The position numbers were made by a program, and so were the translations under genes. A DNA stretch of 64,000 bases from contig CAVXNR010000018.1 of the NCBI GenBank assembly GCA_963763095.1, positions 1 to 64,000 of the forward strand, written 5' to 3'. Source of the DNA: CAVUCH01 sp963763095 (GTDB lineage Bacteria; Acidobacteriota; Vicinamibacteria; Vicinamibacterales; JAENWD01). Position 1 is the stretch's first letter. Every line of letters starts with the position of its first letter. Below are positions 10,764-19,236 of this stretch, piece by piece. The notes below the pieces were generated by a model. The model had not been told where the DNA came from, made no database searches, and saw only the letters and a program-made list of their open reading frames with translations.

Positions 10764-11586
10764 GAGGCCCACACGGAACGGTTCCTTCAGGATCTCGCGG
10801 CCGCCGGACGTGCAAGATCCACCCGGAACCACTACCTGCGACTCGTCAAGCTTCTTGGCCGCTGGGCGGTGCGGAAAAAGTATACGTGCGACCCATTTTT
10901 CGGTCCTGACTGCGAACTGAGGCAAGATCGCGAACAACCGCGTAATCGCCGGTTGATGGATGACGAAGAAGAGCGCCTGATGAAGGCGGCCTCGCCATCC
11001 CTGCAACGTCTCATCATCGCGGCGCTCGCGCTCGCCGCGCGCTTGGGGGAGTTGCTGTCGTTGCAGTGGCGCGACGTGGACCTGAACCGCCGGAAAGTTA
11101 CGCTGCGCGCGAACAAGACCAAGAACGGGTGCGAGCGCGTCCTGCCGGTGTCACATGCCCTGGCGGCAGTACTGGAGCTCGTGAAAAACGATCCGGACGG
11201 GAAGCCGTATGGCCCCGCTGCCTTCGTCTTCGGCAATGCCGTGGGGAGCGCGTTGGCTCGGTCAAGACGGCATGGCGGGCGGCGTGCCGGAAAGCCGATA
11301 TCACCGGACTACGATTCCATGACCTGCGCCATGAAGCAGCGTCCCGCTTCGCCGAGGCAGGGTGGCCCCCACCATGTCAGCGACATGCTGGGCCATACGA
11401 CCCTGAAGCAGACATCTGACTATGTGAACGTGAAGCCGGACGGTGTCGCCGAAACCATGCGAAAGTATGACCAGCCACCCCCCGCTTGCAAAGCCGTTGC
11501 AAACCTCCCGTCAGCCGACCCCACGGCCTCTTGGCAACAGCTCCGCTGCTGCGACCCGCAACAACCGCATCCACTGAGAGTTAGGC
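10764..11586 (+). pseudogene. Tyrosine recombinase (phage integrase) fused in frame to the RT fragment
   Basis: From 10764 the frame of the RT encodes EAHTERFLQDLAAAGRARST, a normal core-binding domain start, then LLGRWAVRKK and the catalytic domain: first Arg in ALAARLGELLSLQW, beta hairpin WRDVDLNRRKVTLRANKTKN. A frame change near 11255 gives GLRFHDLRHEAASRFAEAG (the HxLRH box), and another near 11370 returns to SDMLGHTTLKQTSDYVNV, with the final His and the nucleophile Tyr. All six catalytic positions can thus be read across frames, but the gene has no start of its own and two shifts. It ends against the duplicated tRNA-Arg 3' half at 11587, the usual place for an integrase that used that site. 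The stop is undefined because the frame reads through the tRNA copy. Confidence 0.75.
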
Positions 11587-11632
11587 TGGCGCGCCCGGCA
11601 GGACTCGAACCTGCGACCTTCGGCTTAGAAGG
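11587..11632 (-). repeat. Distal att site: copy of tRNA-Arg 3' half
   Basis: It matches 13763-13808 over the CCA end, acceptor 3' strand, T arm, variable region and anticodon loop through TTCTAAGCC, with one substitution (T for C at 11619). The match stops just past the anticodon stem. The intact gene is the 13763 copy. Confidence 0.85.
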
Positions 11633-11702
11633 GCAGAGACGTTTTTTGGCACGCCTTTCCCCTCAGCACCTTACAGGTTTCGTCAGCCGGATCGTCAGCC
11701 AT

Positions 11703-12350
11703 TCACGCGATCTTCGTTTTCTTCAACGCCAAGAGCTGCGCAAACTGCGCGCCCGTCTCGCGCAAATCCGCCTCTCGCACGATCGCGTAGCGGTCGAAGA
11801 TCGAGCGCGTCTCATGGCCGCTCCATGCCATTGCGAGGCGTTCGGGCGTGCCAGCCCGAATCAGGTTCCTGACGACGGTCCGCCGCAGATCGTGCAGCAG
11901 CGCATCGGGACAGCCGGCTGCCTTCGTCGCCTTCGCCCATTCCTTCCGCCAGTCTCCAACGGGCACGTAGGTATCGTGCTCGCGGACATGGCGCGTGAAC
12001 ACGAGGGGCGAGCGGTCACGATACGCGCTGCGCCGCTCGATGATCTCGGCGATCGGCCCAACGATGGGGCAGCACGCACGGCTCTCTCGTCTTACTGCGC
12101 TCTGGTGACAGCCGGATCACGCCTCCGTCTTCGTCTACCTCTGACCATATCAGCCCCTGTATCTCGCCGCGGCGCCAGCCGCTGAACGCCGCGAACCGCA
12201 CGACGTCAGCGTAGTGATCCGGCAGGTGTGAGATCACGCGCTCCAGCGTATCAGCCTCGAAGAACCCCTGACGTGGCGGATTGACGGCCGGCTGCCCGAC
12301 GGTGCGCGCCGGGCACGCATGCGCCGGCGATGAGAGACGGGATCTCAACG
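11703..12350 (-). pseudogene. Truncated tyrosine integrase (catalytic domain only)
   Basis: The upstream segment (12348 to 12060) reads RQGFFEADTLERVISHLPDH, YADVVRFAAFSGWRRGEIQG and IWSEVDEDGGVIRLSPERSK, carrying the first catalytic Arg (SGWRRGE). After a frame change near 12060 the rest reads FTRHVREHDTYVPVGDWRKE, LLHDLRRTVVRNLIRAGTPE and AMAWSGHETRSIFDRYAIV, with the HxLRR box, GH and the nucleophile Tyr. The N-terminal arm and core-binding domain are missing; a zinc-ribbon gene occupies the place where they would be. The 3' end is 70 bp from the distal att copy. Its HDLRR family differs from the HDLRH recombinase at 10764, so they are not duplicates. The element is probably immobile. Confidence 0.7.
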
Positions 12351-12416
12351 AGGCGTTGGACGAGGCTGTTCACCTGGCGGCGCGCATCGAGACGGTGACG
12401 AGCTAGGCGCCCTGGC

Positions 12417-12560
12417 TCACGCGGCTGTCGGCTCAGCGTCGGGCAGCACATGCCAGACGGCCTTGCAATCCAAGCATCGGCAGACCGTCACCGTCTTGCG
12501 GATGGTAGCAGTCACCGCCGTCGAGCCGCAGACCGGGCACACATTACAGGTGGCTGGCAT
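12417..12560 (-). CDS. Small zinc-ribbon protein A (47 aa)
   Basis: ATG at 12560 to TGA at 12417. The protein begins MPATCNVCPVCGSTAV and later has CRCLDCKAVWHVLPD. Cys pairs at residues 8/11 and 29/32 have the CxxC-x17-CxxC spacing of a compact zinc ribbon; two extra Cys (5, 27) lie beside them. Its neighbour on the other strand (12683-12859) has the same pattern and a matching tail, so the two look like paralogues. It sits in the tRNA-Arg island immediately upstream of the truncated integrase on the same strand. Such ribbons in mobile elements may bind DNA or act as partner subunits, but function is unknown. Confidence 0.55.
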   Translation of the reverse strand: MPATCNVCPVCGSTAVTATIRKTVTVCRCLDCKAVWHVLPDAEPTAA

Positions 12561-12682
12561 CAGAGCGCCAACATAGCAGGGTCTGGCGCGACCGCTCTAG
12601 GGCTTTTCCCTACACGAGGGGTGTCGCAGTCCCCAATGGTCCAGCGCGCGTTTCTTCCCGATAGGCTGCTGTCAGCCGAACA

Positions 12683-12859
12683 ATGCTCCGGAAGGATCGT
12701 TCACGGCTTCCGCCTACCCCAACCCGACCGAAGGCCGATCCGTGTGCGGCCTGCGGGCATGACGTGCGCGTCATGCTTCGGACCGAAGACGCCCTGTATC
12801 TGCGCTGTGAACGCTGCGCGGTGATGTGGACCGCCTTCAAGCCAGACCATGATCATTGA
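12683..12859 (+). CDS. Small zinc-ribbon protein B (58 aa)
   Basis: ATG at 12683 to TGA at 12857-12859. A basic Pro-rich lead (MLRKDRSRLPPTPTRPKADP) precedes a ribbon CAACGHDVRVMLRTEDALYL with a second pair in RCERCAVMWTAFKPDHDH. The spacing CxxC-x18-CxxC and the shared C-xx-C-G, R-C-xx-C and W-xxx-PD features line up with protein A on the opposite strand. No strong Shine-Dalgarno sequence is visible. Its last 11 bases overlap the start of the next gene (12849), which suggests translational coupling. Function unknown. Confidence 0.55.
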   Translation: MLRKDRSRLPPTPTRPKADPCAACGHDVRVMLRTEDALYLRCERCAVMWTAFKPDHDH

Positions 12860-13052
12860 GGTTCCCGCGACCGGGGAGCGTATCGACGCACTGCTCATCG
12901 AGGACGGCTGCGGCATGCTCTATCTGAAGGTCGGCAGGCGGTCGGGCGTGATCGACTATGCGTTCAAGTCGGTGTTGAACATCGGCTGGCGAATCATAGA
13001 CAGCACCCCGGACGAGCTAGCACTCCTTCAGGCACACGGCTTGGCACTGTAG
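12849..13052 (+). CDS. Hypothetical protein, 67 aa, coupled to zinc-ribbon B
   Basis: It starts at ATG 12849 inside the 3' end of the zinc-ribbon gene and ends at 13052. The sequence (MIIEVPATGERIDALLIEDG, then GMLYLKVGRRSGVIDYAFKS) is a small acidic soluble protein with alternating hydrophobic residues suggesting a beta-rich fold; it has no Cys cluster or membrane segment. Family not recognised. Overlap with the zinc-ribbon gene suggests they are made together as cargo of the tRNA-Arg island. Confidence 0.5.
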   Translation: MIIEVPATGERIDALLIEDGCGMLYLKVGRRSGVIDYAFKSVLNIGWRIIDSTPDELALLQAHGLAL

Positions 13053-13762
13053 TGGGCGAGCGATCAGCTTGCCGCATGCCTCCCCACACCGCTAGAACGG
13101 CTGATCGTCTGGTGGGATCTCCGGTCTCTTCCTGCGTGCCCTGGCAGCAGCCACGATAGCGCGCGCGTCTGCTACCGCCGTTCCGTAGAGCACAGTCGCC
13201 TGAGTGCTTCCAGCCGCGTCGGCTCTGCGCCGCGCCACAGCCTAGCGACGAGCCGACGTGCCGTCTTGTAGCCCCAAACTGTCATGCGATCCGCCTCCAT
13301 TGGCCCGTCACCGCGCACGCGCGAGCGCATCGCGCTATTCTTCCGAGCTGGGCGGCTGTGTAGGTGTCAGCCCCCATCAACGCGAATACTGGCGCTCACG
13401 ATCACAGGGATCAGACTGCCGAACGCCTCCACGAACGCGCGGAGCGCGCGCCGGTGTTTGCCTCTGTGATGTGAGCTGCGTGGTGGTAGTCGTGCAGCCT
13501 TCCTGTTGGGCGTGGAGGGCTGTCGTGGCTAGGCCCGGCAGGCGTCTGGTCACGTCTGCCGAGCCGTTTAGTTCTCTGGCGAGGTATCGGTCATCGGCGG
13601 TCAATCTGTAGCAGTGCTAACGTCAGCCACAGCGTCAGCCATCAGCCGTAATACTATCCGTCCGTTCAATAGCGCGAATCCCGTGCCCGCTGACCACGCG
13701 AGCAACGCCGGCTGCAGTCTGGTCAAATTTCCACAATTCTCGAACAATTCCCAGCTGTAGAC
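13053..13762. other. Island tail without a confident gene
   Basis: Open frames are low in motif content. On the minus strand at about 13200-13100 a segment reading ATVLYGTAVADARAIVAAAR with a basic end (RARRKRPEIPPDDQPF) and a stop looks more protein-like than its surroundings, but I cannot place its start. The rest, up to the tRNA, shows nothing I can support. Confidence 0.3.
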
Positions 13763-13839
13763 TGGCGCGCCCGGCAGGACTCGAACCTGCGACCCTCGGC
13801 TTAGAAGGCCGATGCTCTATCCAACTGAGCTACGGGCGC
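13763..13839 (-). tRNA. tRNA-Arg (anticodon TCT)
   Basis: Complete cloverleaf on the minus strand: acceptor GCGCCCG pairs with CGGGCGC, D arm GCTC...GAGC, anticodon arm TCGGC-CTTCTAA-GCCGA, T arm GCAGG-TTCGAGT-CCTGC, discriminator G and an encoded CCA. The anticodon TCT reads AGA/AGG. Its 3' half is repeated at 11587-11632, showing that it has served as an integration target while being restored intact. Confidence 0.95.
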
Positions 13840-14034
13840 GTGCTCCGATTGTACGCCAGCGCCGGGGACTGATTGCCGTGACGGCGCGCCCGCCCCCAAC
13901 TCCCGCACGCGCTCGCCTGTCCTTGACGCGACGGCCCTCCAAGCTGACAGGCACGTGACGGCGCTGGAATCTGTCGCATGATCGCGGGCACGTCGGTAGC
14001 TCCAAAGCACAGGGCCGCTGATCTCAGGGCGGAG

Positions 14035-14110
14035 CAGCGGCACTCAGCAGGGCTGAAGCCCTGCCCCACATACAGCGGCACTCAGCAGGGCTGAAGCCCT
14101 GCCCCACATG
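14035..14110. repeat. REP-like palindrome, two tandem 38-bp units
   Basis: Two near-identical 38-bp direct repeats, each holding the palindrome GCAGGGCTGAAGCCCTGC flanked by CCCCAC. The same core recurs at 24371-24434 and 44471-44560. It lies between the tRNA-Arg gene and a VOC protein gene. Confidence 0.85.
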
Positions 14111-14161
14111 CAGCGGCGAGCTGGCTGCAGTTGCGAAGGCCGGCTGCACATAGAGGTAACA

Positions 14162-14889
14162 ATGACCCGACGTGAGTGGCTTCGAGCGGACAGGACTCGT
14201 GAGCGCGGCGTGGGGCATGTCGACGGGAGGGGCCGCCGCTCAGCCTCGCTCCGCATCGAGCGCGCTCGATCACCTGCTGCTCGGCGCCCCCGATCTCGAC
14301 GCGGCGGTCGCCTGGTTCGAGAAAACCACCGGCGTGCGCCCCGTCATCGGCGGCTCGCATCCGGGCATGGGGACCCGCAACGCGCTGGTGTCGCTCGGCG
14401 GACGCCAGTACCTCGAGATCATCGCGCCCGATCCGGCGCAGTCGGCGTACAACTTCCACATCGACGTCCGCGGTCTGCCGCGAGCCGCGGCTCGTCACGT
14501 GGGCGGCGGCGACACCTGCCCTCGATGACGTGGTCTCGGCGGCCCGTTCCGGAGGTCTCAAAGTGTTCGGCCCCGCCGATGGCTCGCGGGTGCGTCCGGA
14601 CGGGAAGACGCTGCGGTGGCGCTCCGCGGGCGTGATCGCCGACCTGCGGATGGGCACGGTCGACCCGGTGCCGTTCTTCATCGAGTGGGCTGCAGGCTCG
14701 CCGCACCCGGCCGCTGATTCGCCCGCCGGCTGCCGTTTGACCGCCTTCGAGGTGAGCCATCCTGATCCTGAACGGCTGCAGCGTGTGCTTGCAGCGCTCG
14801 GTATCGAAGCCGCCGTGACGCGCGCGCCAGCGGCGGCGCTCGGCGCCGTCATCACGACGCCAAACGGGGAGATCCGCCTCGGCTCGTGA
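14162..14889 (+). CDS. VOC (glyoxalase-like) family protein, possibly Tat-exported, frameshifted
   Basis: The body reads ALDHLLLGAPDLDAAVAWFE, GVRPVIGGSHPGMGTRNALV and RQYLEIIAPDPAQ, which is a glyoxalase/VOC half-domain with metal-ligand-type DH and E positions. A frame change near 14510 continues with LDDVVSAARSGGLKVFGPAD, FFIEWAAGSPHPAADSP and the second half. ATG 14162 starts MTRREWL, like a twin-arginine leader, and one shift would join it to GLVSAAWGMSTGGAAAQ; the alternative start is GTG 14172 in the main frame. An AGAGG sequence precedes ATG 14162. Substrate unknown. About 240 aa. Confidence 0.6.
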
Positions 14890-14909
14890 GACGGAGTCCC
14901 ACTGCCCTG

Positions 14910-15338
14910 ATGCGGATCCTCGTCTGGCTTGTCGTCGCTGGAATGGCTGCGTGCGCCTCGCGTGAGGCGCCGCGTCCGCCAGTCCCGCAGGCACGTTCCG
15001 CCTGGGCGCTGGACAAACAGCCCATACCAGGCACGCTGGACGAGGCGCTCGAGGCGCTGCAACGTGGGCTGGGCGAGCCGACGATCGCGCGGCTGCGCAT
15101 CGCGGAGGAGGACGTCGCCATCACGCTCGTGCCGACGCTGGGGCGCTGGATGCAGGAGCACTGGCGTCTCGCGACAGGCGGACCGCTCGCCCAGTACTTC
15201 GAGGCCCGCGGGCTCGACCACCCGGACGACATGGCGGCCGTCATCCTCACATCGCTGTGGCGCACCCTGCACTACAGAAGCATCCGCCTCGACGAGCAGA
15301 TTGCGTGGTACCGCGCGACGCGGGGCACGGTCCCCTGA
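14910..15338 (+). CDS. Putative lipoprotein, DUF6794-like
   Basis: From ATG 14910 the protein begins MRILVWLVVAGMAACASREA, a signal peptide with a plausible lipobox Cys. The mature part has TLDEALEALQRGLGEPTIAR, LGRWMQEHWRLATGGPLAQY and GLDHPDDMAAVILTSLWRTL. The TLDEAL opening, a weakly conserved central helix and the HPDDM motif followed by a Trp-rich helix match the uncharacterised DUF6794 pattern as I recall it. Length 142 aa. A GTG at 14886 in the same frame is less likely because it would put charged residues before the signal helix. Function unknown. Confidence 0.6.
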   Translation: MRILVWLVVAGMAACASREAPRPPVPQARSAWALDKQPIPGTLDEALEALQRGLGEPTIARLRIAEEDVAITLVPTLGRWMQEHWRLATGGPLAQYFEARGLDHPDDMAAVILTSLWRTLHYRSIRLDEQIAWYRATRGTVP

Positions 15339-15492
15339 TACCTGCGAATACACCTGCTGTAGCAGGTCGCGCGCGTCGGGCCGTCTCATCCCACCGAGTA
15401 CACTCAGATGAGTGACGGGAGCGGCGCGGTGAGCCGCTCCCGAACATCCGCACGGGCGGCTGCGTCGAAATGGACTGGCGTCCTGAATCGTT

Positions 15493-17500
15493 ATGAGTGT
15501 CCGCACACGTCTCATCCTTGCCTTTCTGATCCTGTCGGTACTGCCGCTGACGGCGGTCACGCTCTATTCCTACGGCTCATCGGTCGGGGCCTTCCGTGCG
15601 GCGGTGGCCAGCGAGTCCGGGCGCATGGCGCTGGACCTGCAGCAACGGCTCGACACGGTCACGGAGGACCTCGGCAGGCAGGTCGGCCGCGCATGGGAGC
15701 CCGACCCGGTGCCGGCTGGCCAGCAGGCGAAGAACGACGGTGGAATGCCGGGGAAGGTGGAGGTGGTCGAGCGTATAGCGAGCCTGCTCGGAGACTCGGC
15801 CAGGTTGCTGGATCACGTCGAGTTCACGCCCACGCATGAAGCGCCGGCGCCTCCATCACCGCGCTCCGGGTCGGCTCCGACGCCGCCAGCACCACCGGCT
15901 CCTCCCGCAGCCGGCGCGCCTCCGCCTCCGTTACCGCCGCGCGTCGAGATCGACATGCGCGAAGTGATGGCGCAAGTGGAAAAGGAGGTCGCGGCCGAGG
16001 GTCTGCCGCCCGAGGCGGCGGCGCAAATCCGCGCGTTGGGCGAGCGGCTCGGACCGGTCCTGCGGGACGGGCTCGCGATCGCCGGCTCGGCAACCCGGTC
16101 GGCTGCGGCGACGGCCTCGCAGCACGCTCGCGAGCGCGCGGCCCGAGCGCGCCAGGCAGCCCGGGCGGAGCGGCGGGCAGCACTCGCCGGCGAAGCCCTC
16201 GCCGTACCCGTCATGCGGGATGGCGAGATGGTCGGGAGCGTCAGCGCGCAACTCAATCTGCCGCGCACCTTCGCGCTGGTGTTGGGGAGCGCGCACGCCT
16301 CGCAGGGTGAGATCCCGTTCGCGATTGACGCCGATGGAGCCCTGCATGCGGCGAGTCCGGCCCAGAAGGACCAGCTCACGGCCTTGAACGTGACCGCCTC
16401 GCGCCGCTCGGGCGTGCGCCAGGAAGGCGACTGGGTGGTTGTCACGCGTGAAGCGCCGTCGAACATCACGTTCGGCATCGCGAGGCCGATCGCGCAATCG
16501 CTCCAGGAGATCCGGAAGGCCTCGGTACGAAGCCTCTCGCTGGGGCTCGGCGTCATCGCGCTGGCCCTGATCGGCATCGTGCCGCTGTCGCGGCGCATGA
16601 CGCGCAATCTGACGACGCTGACCGATGGCGTGCAGCGCATTGCACAGGGAGACTTCTCCGCGCGCGTGCCGGTGCGCTCGCGTGACGAGTTCGGCGCGCT
16701 CGCGGGCGCCTTCAACCAGATGGCCCAGGACGTCGAGCATCGACAACAGCTGGTCGTCGAACGGGAGCGGCTGAAGCGCGAGCTCGAGTTGTGCCGCCGC
16801 ATCCAGACCGAGATGCTGCCGCATGCACCACTGCGGCTGGGCGCCACCGAGGTCAAGGGCATCTCGATCCCGGCGCGCGAGGTTGGCGGCGACTTCTTCA
16901 ACTACTTCGAGCTGCCGGGCGGGGATCTCGCGGTGCTGGTCGGCGACGTGTCGGGCAAGGGGATCAGCGCCGCGCTGCTGATGGCGAACATCCAGGCCAC
17001 GCTGCGAGCCAGGCTGCCGCTCGAGCCCGACCTCGCCCGGCTCACGACCGCCATCGACAAGGAGATCGAAGCAGGCGACGCCGCCCGGCGTGTACGCCAC
17101 GCTGTTTCTCGCCATCGTCCACCCGCACGGGAAGACGCTGCGCTACGTCAACGCGGGCCATCACCCGCAGTTTCTTATCAGGGGTGACGGGATCGTACCG
17201 CTCTCGAGTGGCGGGATGCCGGTGGGGCTCTTCGCCGGCCACGGCTATGTCGAGCGCACCTTGCAGCTCGCCGACCAGGACGTGCTGTTCTTCTACACGG
17301 ACGGCCTCGTGGAAGTGGAGAACGAGGCCGGCGAGATGTTCGGCCCCGAACGGCTCGAAGCGCTGCTGCGCCAGTACAGCGGGGAAGGCGTGGACGTCCT
17401 GCTCGAAAGGGCCGAGCAGGACTTGCGCGCGTTCCGCGGCGCGGCCGAACCCTTCGACGACCTCACGCTGATGGCGCTGCGTCTCGGCGTCAGGGCATGA
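15493..17500 (+). CDS. SpoIIE/PP2C-family serine phosphatase with membrane sensor and HAMP domain
   Basis: ATG 15493 starts MSVRTRLILAFLILSVLPLT, the first membrane helix. A long periplasmic sensor region follows, including an Ala/Pro-rich linker (15840-15950) and an Ala/Arg-rich helix. A second helix (SLGLGVIALALIGIVPLS) leads into HAMP (VQRIAQGDFSARVPVRSRDE), a coiled coil and the phosphatase: EVGGDFFNYFELPGGDLAVL, VGDVSGKGISAALLMANIQA, with metal-binding Asp. A frame change near 17080 is needed to continue into FLAIVHPHGKTLRYVNAGHH, VLFFYTDGLVEVENEAGEMF and the final PFDDLTLMALR. Such proteins dephosphorylate anti-sigma-factor antagonists in partner-switching pathways; no antagonist or anti-sigma gene is nearby. 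About 668 aa. Confidence 0.85.
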
Positions 17501-17518
17501 GCGCCACCTTCGCCTGAA

Positions 17519-17636
17519 CAGGCTGCAGGCTGCGGGCTGCAGACTGCAGGCGGTGTCTGGCTCTGGGCCCGGGCACCGCCGCTTGGCCCGACCGGCCTGC
17601 AGCCTGGTGCCTGGAGCCTGCCGCCTGTTTTCCATA
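17519..17636. repeat. Imperfect inverted repeats of CTGCAGGC units
   Basis: The left part has GGCTGCAGGCTGCGGGCTGC and AGACTGCAGGC; the right part has GCCTGCAGCCTGGTGCC and TGGAGCCTGCCGCCTG, so the two halves can pair as a long imperfect hairpin. It lies between the phosphatase and the fucosidase genes on the same strand and may act as a terminator or processing site. Confidence 0.55.
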
Positions 17637-17646
17637 GAATCCCCGC

Positions 17647-19197
17647 ATGACACCCAGACTTGCTCGTGTGCTCCTCTGTGCCGGAATGGCACTCGTGTGC
17701 GGGCCCGCGATCATGGCCCAAGGCACTCCCGACGTTCCCGCGAAGGTGCGCGAGGTGGAAACGGTCGCGGCGCAGGGACCGTTCGCCCCCAACTGGGACT
17801 CTCTCGGGCGCTACCAGGTGCCCGACTGGTACCAGGACGCGAAGTTCGGCATCTTCATCCACTGGGGCGTCTACTCGGTGCCTGCGTTTGGCAACGAATG
17901 GTACCCGCGCAACATGTACAAGCGGGACGAGAAGGAGTTCGCGCACCACGTCGCGACACACGGTCCGCAATCGCGATTCGGCTACAAGGATTTCATCCCG
18001 CGGTTCACGGGGGAGCGCTTCGACGCGGCGCGATGGGCCGCGTTGTTCAAGGCGGCCGGCGCACGCTACATCGTGCCGGTGGCGGAGCACCATGATGGCT
18101 TCGCGATGTACGACAGCAGCTTCACGCCGTGGACTGCGGCAAAGATGGGCCCGCGGCGCGACGTCATCGGCGAGCTTGCGAAGGCGGTGCGGGCGGAGGG
18201 ACTCGTGTTCGGCTTGTCCTCGCACCGTGTCGAGCACTGGTGGTTCTTCGACGAGGGCAAGACGTTCGACTCCGACGTGCGGGATCCGAAGAACGCGGAT
18301 TTCTACGGTCCCGCCGTGAGCCGCAAGACCTCCGAAGATCAGAAGACGCCGCCTGACCGCGCGTTCCTCGACGACTGGCTCGCGCGGTGCGGGGAGCTGG
18401 TCGACAAGTACCAGCCGCAGCTCGTGTGGTTCGACTGGTGGATCGCACAGCCTGCCGTGCAGCCCTATCTCCGGCAGTTCGCCGCGTTCTACTACAACCG
18501 CGGCGCGGCGTGGAAGAAGGGCGTCGCCATCAACTACAAGAAGCACGGCGGCGAGTCGTTCCCCGACACGGCTGGCGTGCTCGACATCGAGCGCGGACAG
18601 CTCGCCGGCACCCGTCCGCTGTTCTGGCAGACCGACACGTCAGTATCGAAGAACTCGTGGGGCTACATCGAGGGCCAGGACTACAAGACGGTGGACTCCA
18701 TCGTCGACGACCTGGTGGACATTGTCAGCAAGAACGGTGCGCTGCTGCTCAATATCGGGCCGAAACCTGACGGCACCATCCCCGAGCCGGAAGAGAAGAT
18801 GCTGCGCGAGATCGGGCAATGGCTGACGGTGAACGGTGAGGCCATCTACGGCACGCGACCCTGGTCGGTGTTTGGCGAAGGTCCCACCGCCGTCGTCGAA
18901 GGGCCGTTCGCCGACACGAAGCGGGGCAGCTTCACGGCGGCGGACATCCGTTTCACCAGGAAGGGAACTGATCTCTACGCGATCGCACTCGCATGGCCGG
19001 CTGGTGACACATTGCACATCAAGACGCTCGCGTCGGGTTCCGCGCAGGTGCCGGGCGAGATTGCCTCGGTCGGGCTGCTCGGCTCGAAGGCAGACGTGCG
19101 ATGGCGGCGCGACGCGGAAGGACTCCACATCGAGCTGCCGGATGGACGGCCAACCCCGGTGCCCCCCGCGGTGGCGTTCAAGATCGCGCTGCGGTAA
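17647..19197 (+). CDS. Alpha-L-fucosidase (GH29), secreted
   Basis: Intact, 516 aa, starting at ATG 17647 with a signal peptide (TPRLARVLLCAGMALVCGPA, cleavage after IMAQ or nearby). The GH29 domain shows FGIFIHWGVYSVPAFGNEWY near the start of the barrel, YIVPVAEHHDGFAMYDS, and LVWFDWWIAQPAVQPYLRQF, in which the Asp of WFDW is the expected nucleophile. A C-terminal beta domain (YAIALAWPAGDTLHIKTLAS) completes the family layout. It releases alpha-linked fucose from glycans or plant polysaccharides in the periplasm or outside the cell. Other glycosidases in the window (GH13, GH1) point to a saccharolytic lifestyle. The gene ends before a hairpin shared with the convergent PHP gene. Confidence 0.92.
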   Translation: MTPRLARVLLCAGMALVCGPAIMAQGTPDVPAKVREVETVAAQGPFAPNWDSLGRYQVPDWYQDAKFGIFIHWGVYSVPAFGNEWYPRNMYKRDEKEFAHHVATHGPQSRFGYKDFIPRFTGERFDAARWAALFKAAGARYIVPVAEHHDGFAMYDSSFTPWTAAKMGPRRDVIGELAKAVRAEGLVFGLSSHRVEHWWFFDEGKTFDSDVRDPKNADFYGPAVSRKTSEDQKTPPDRAFLDDWLARCGELVDKYQPQLVWFDWWIAQPAVQPYLRQFAAFYYNRGAAWKKGVAINYKKHGGESFPDTAGVLDIERGQLAGTRPLFWQTDTSVSKNSWGYIEGQDYKTVDSIVDDLVDIVSKNGALLLNIGPKPDGTIPEPEEKMLREIGQWLTVNGEAIYGTRPWSVFGEGPTAVVEGPFADTKRGSFTAADIRFTRKGTDLYAIALAWPAGDTLHIKTLASGSAQVPGEIASVGLLGSKADVRWRRDAEGLHIELPDGRPTPVPPAVAFKIALR

Positions 19198-19236
19198 CGG
19201 ACGCCGCTGCGTGGCTTCGGGCTTGCACCTGTCCCC

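Larger units (their letters stand above)
11587..13839. mobile_element. Mini-island integrated at tRNA-Arg(TCT), bounded by a duplicated tRNA 3' half
   Basis: A 46-bp stretch at 11587-11632 repeats the 3' half of the tRNA-Arg gene at 13763-13808 in the same orientation, with one mismatch. Tyrosine integrases that target tRNA genes rebuild the intact gene on one side and leave a partial copy on the other, which is what is seen here. The 2.1 kb between the copies contains a truncated integrase next to the distal copy, two small zinc-ribbon genes and a further small hypothetical gene. A second recombinase with RT debris lies just outside the distal copy (10085-11586), suggesting two elements inserted in tandem at this tRNA, the outer one having lost its far end. 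Confidence 0.75.

Noticed and set aside
11587..11632. The tRNA-Arg copy as a second functional tRNA gene
   Set aside because: It lacks the 5' acceptor strand and the D arm; only the 3' half is present.
10479..12185. A single 568-aa functional protein
   Set aside because: The frame fuses an RT fragment to an integrase with two internal shifts, reads through a tRNA copy and then runs antisense to another integrase; only the fusion point itself is of interest.
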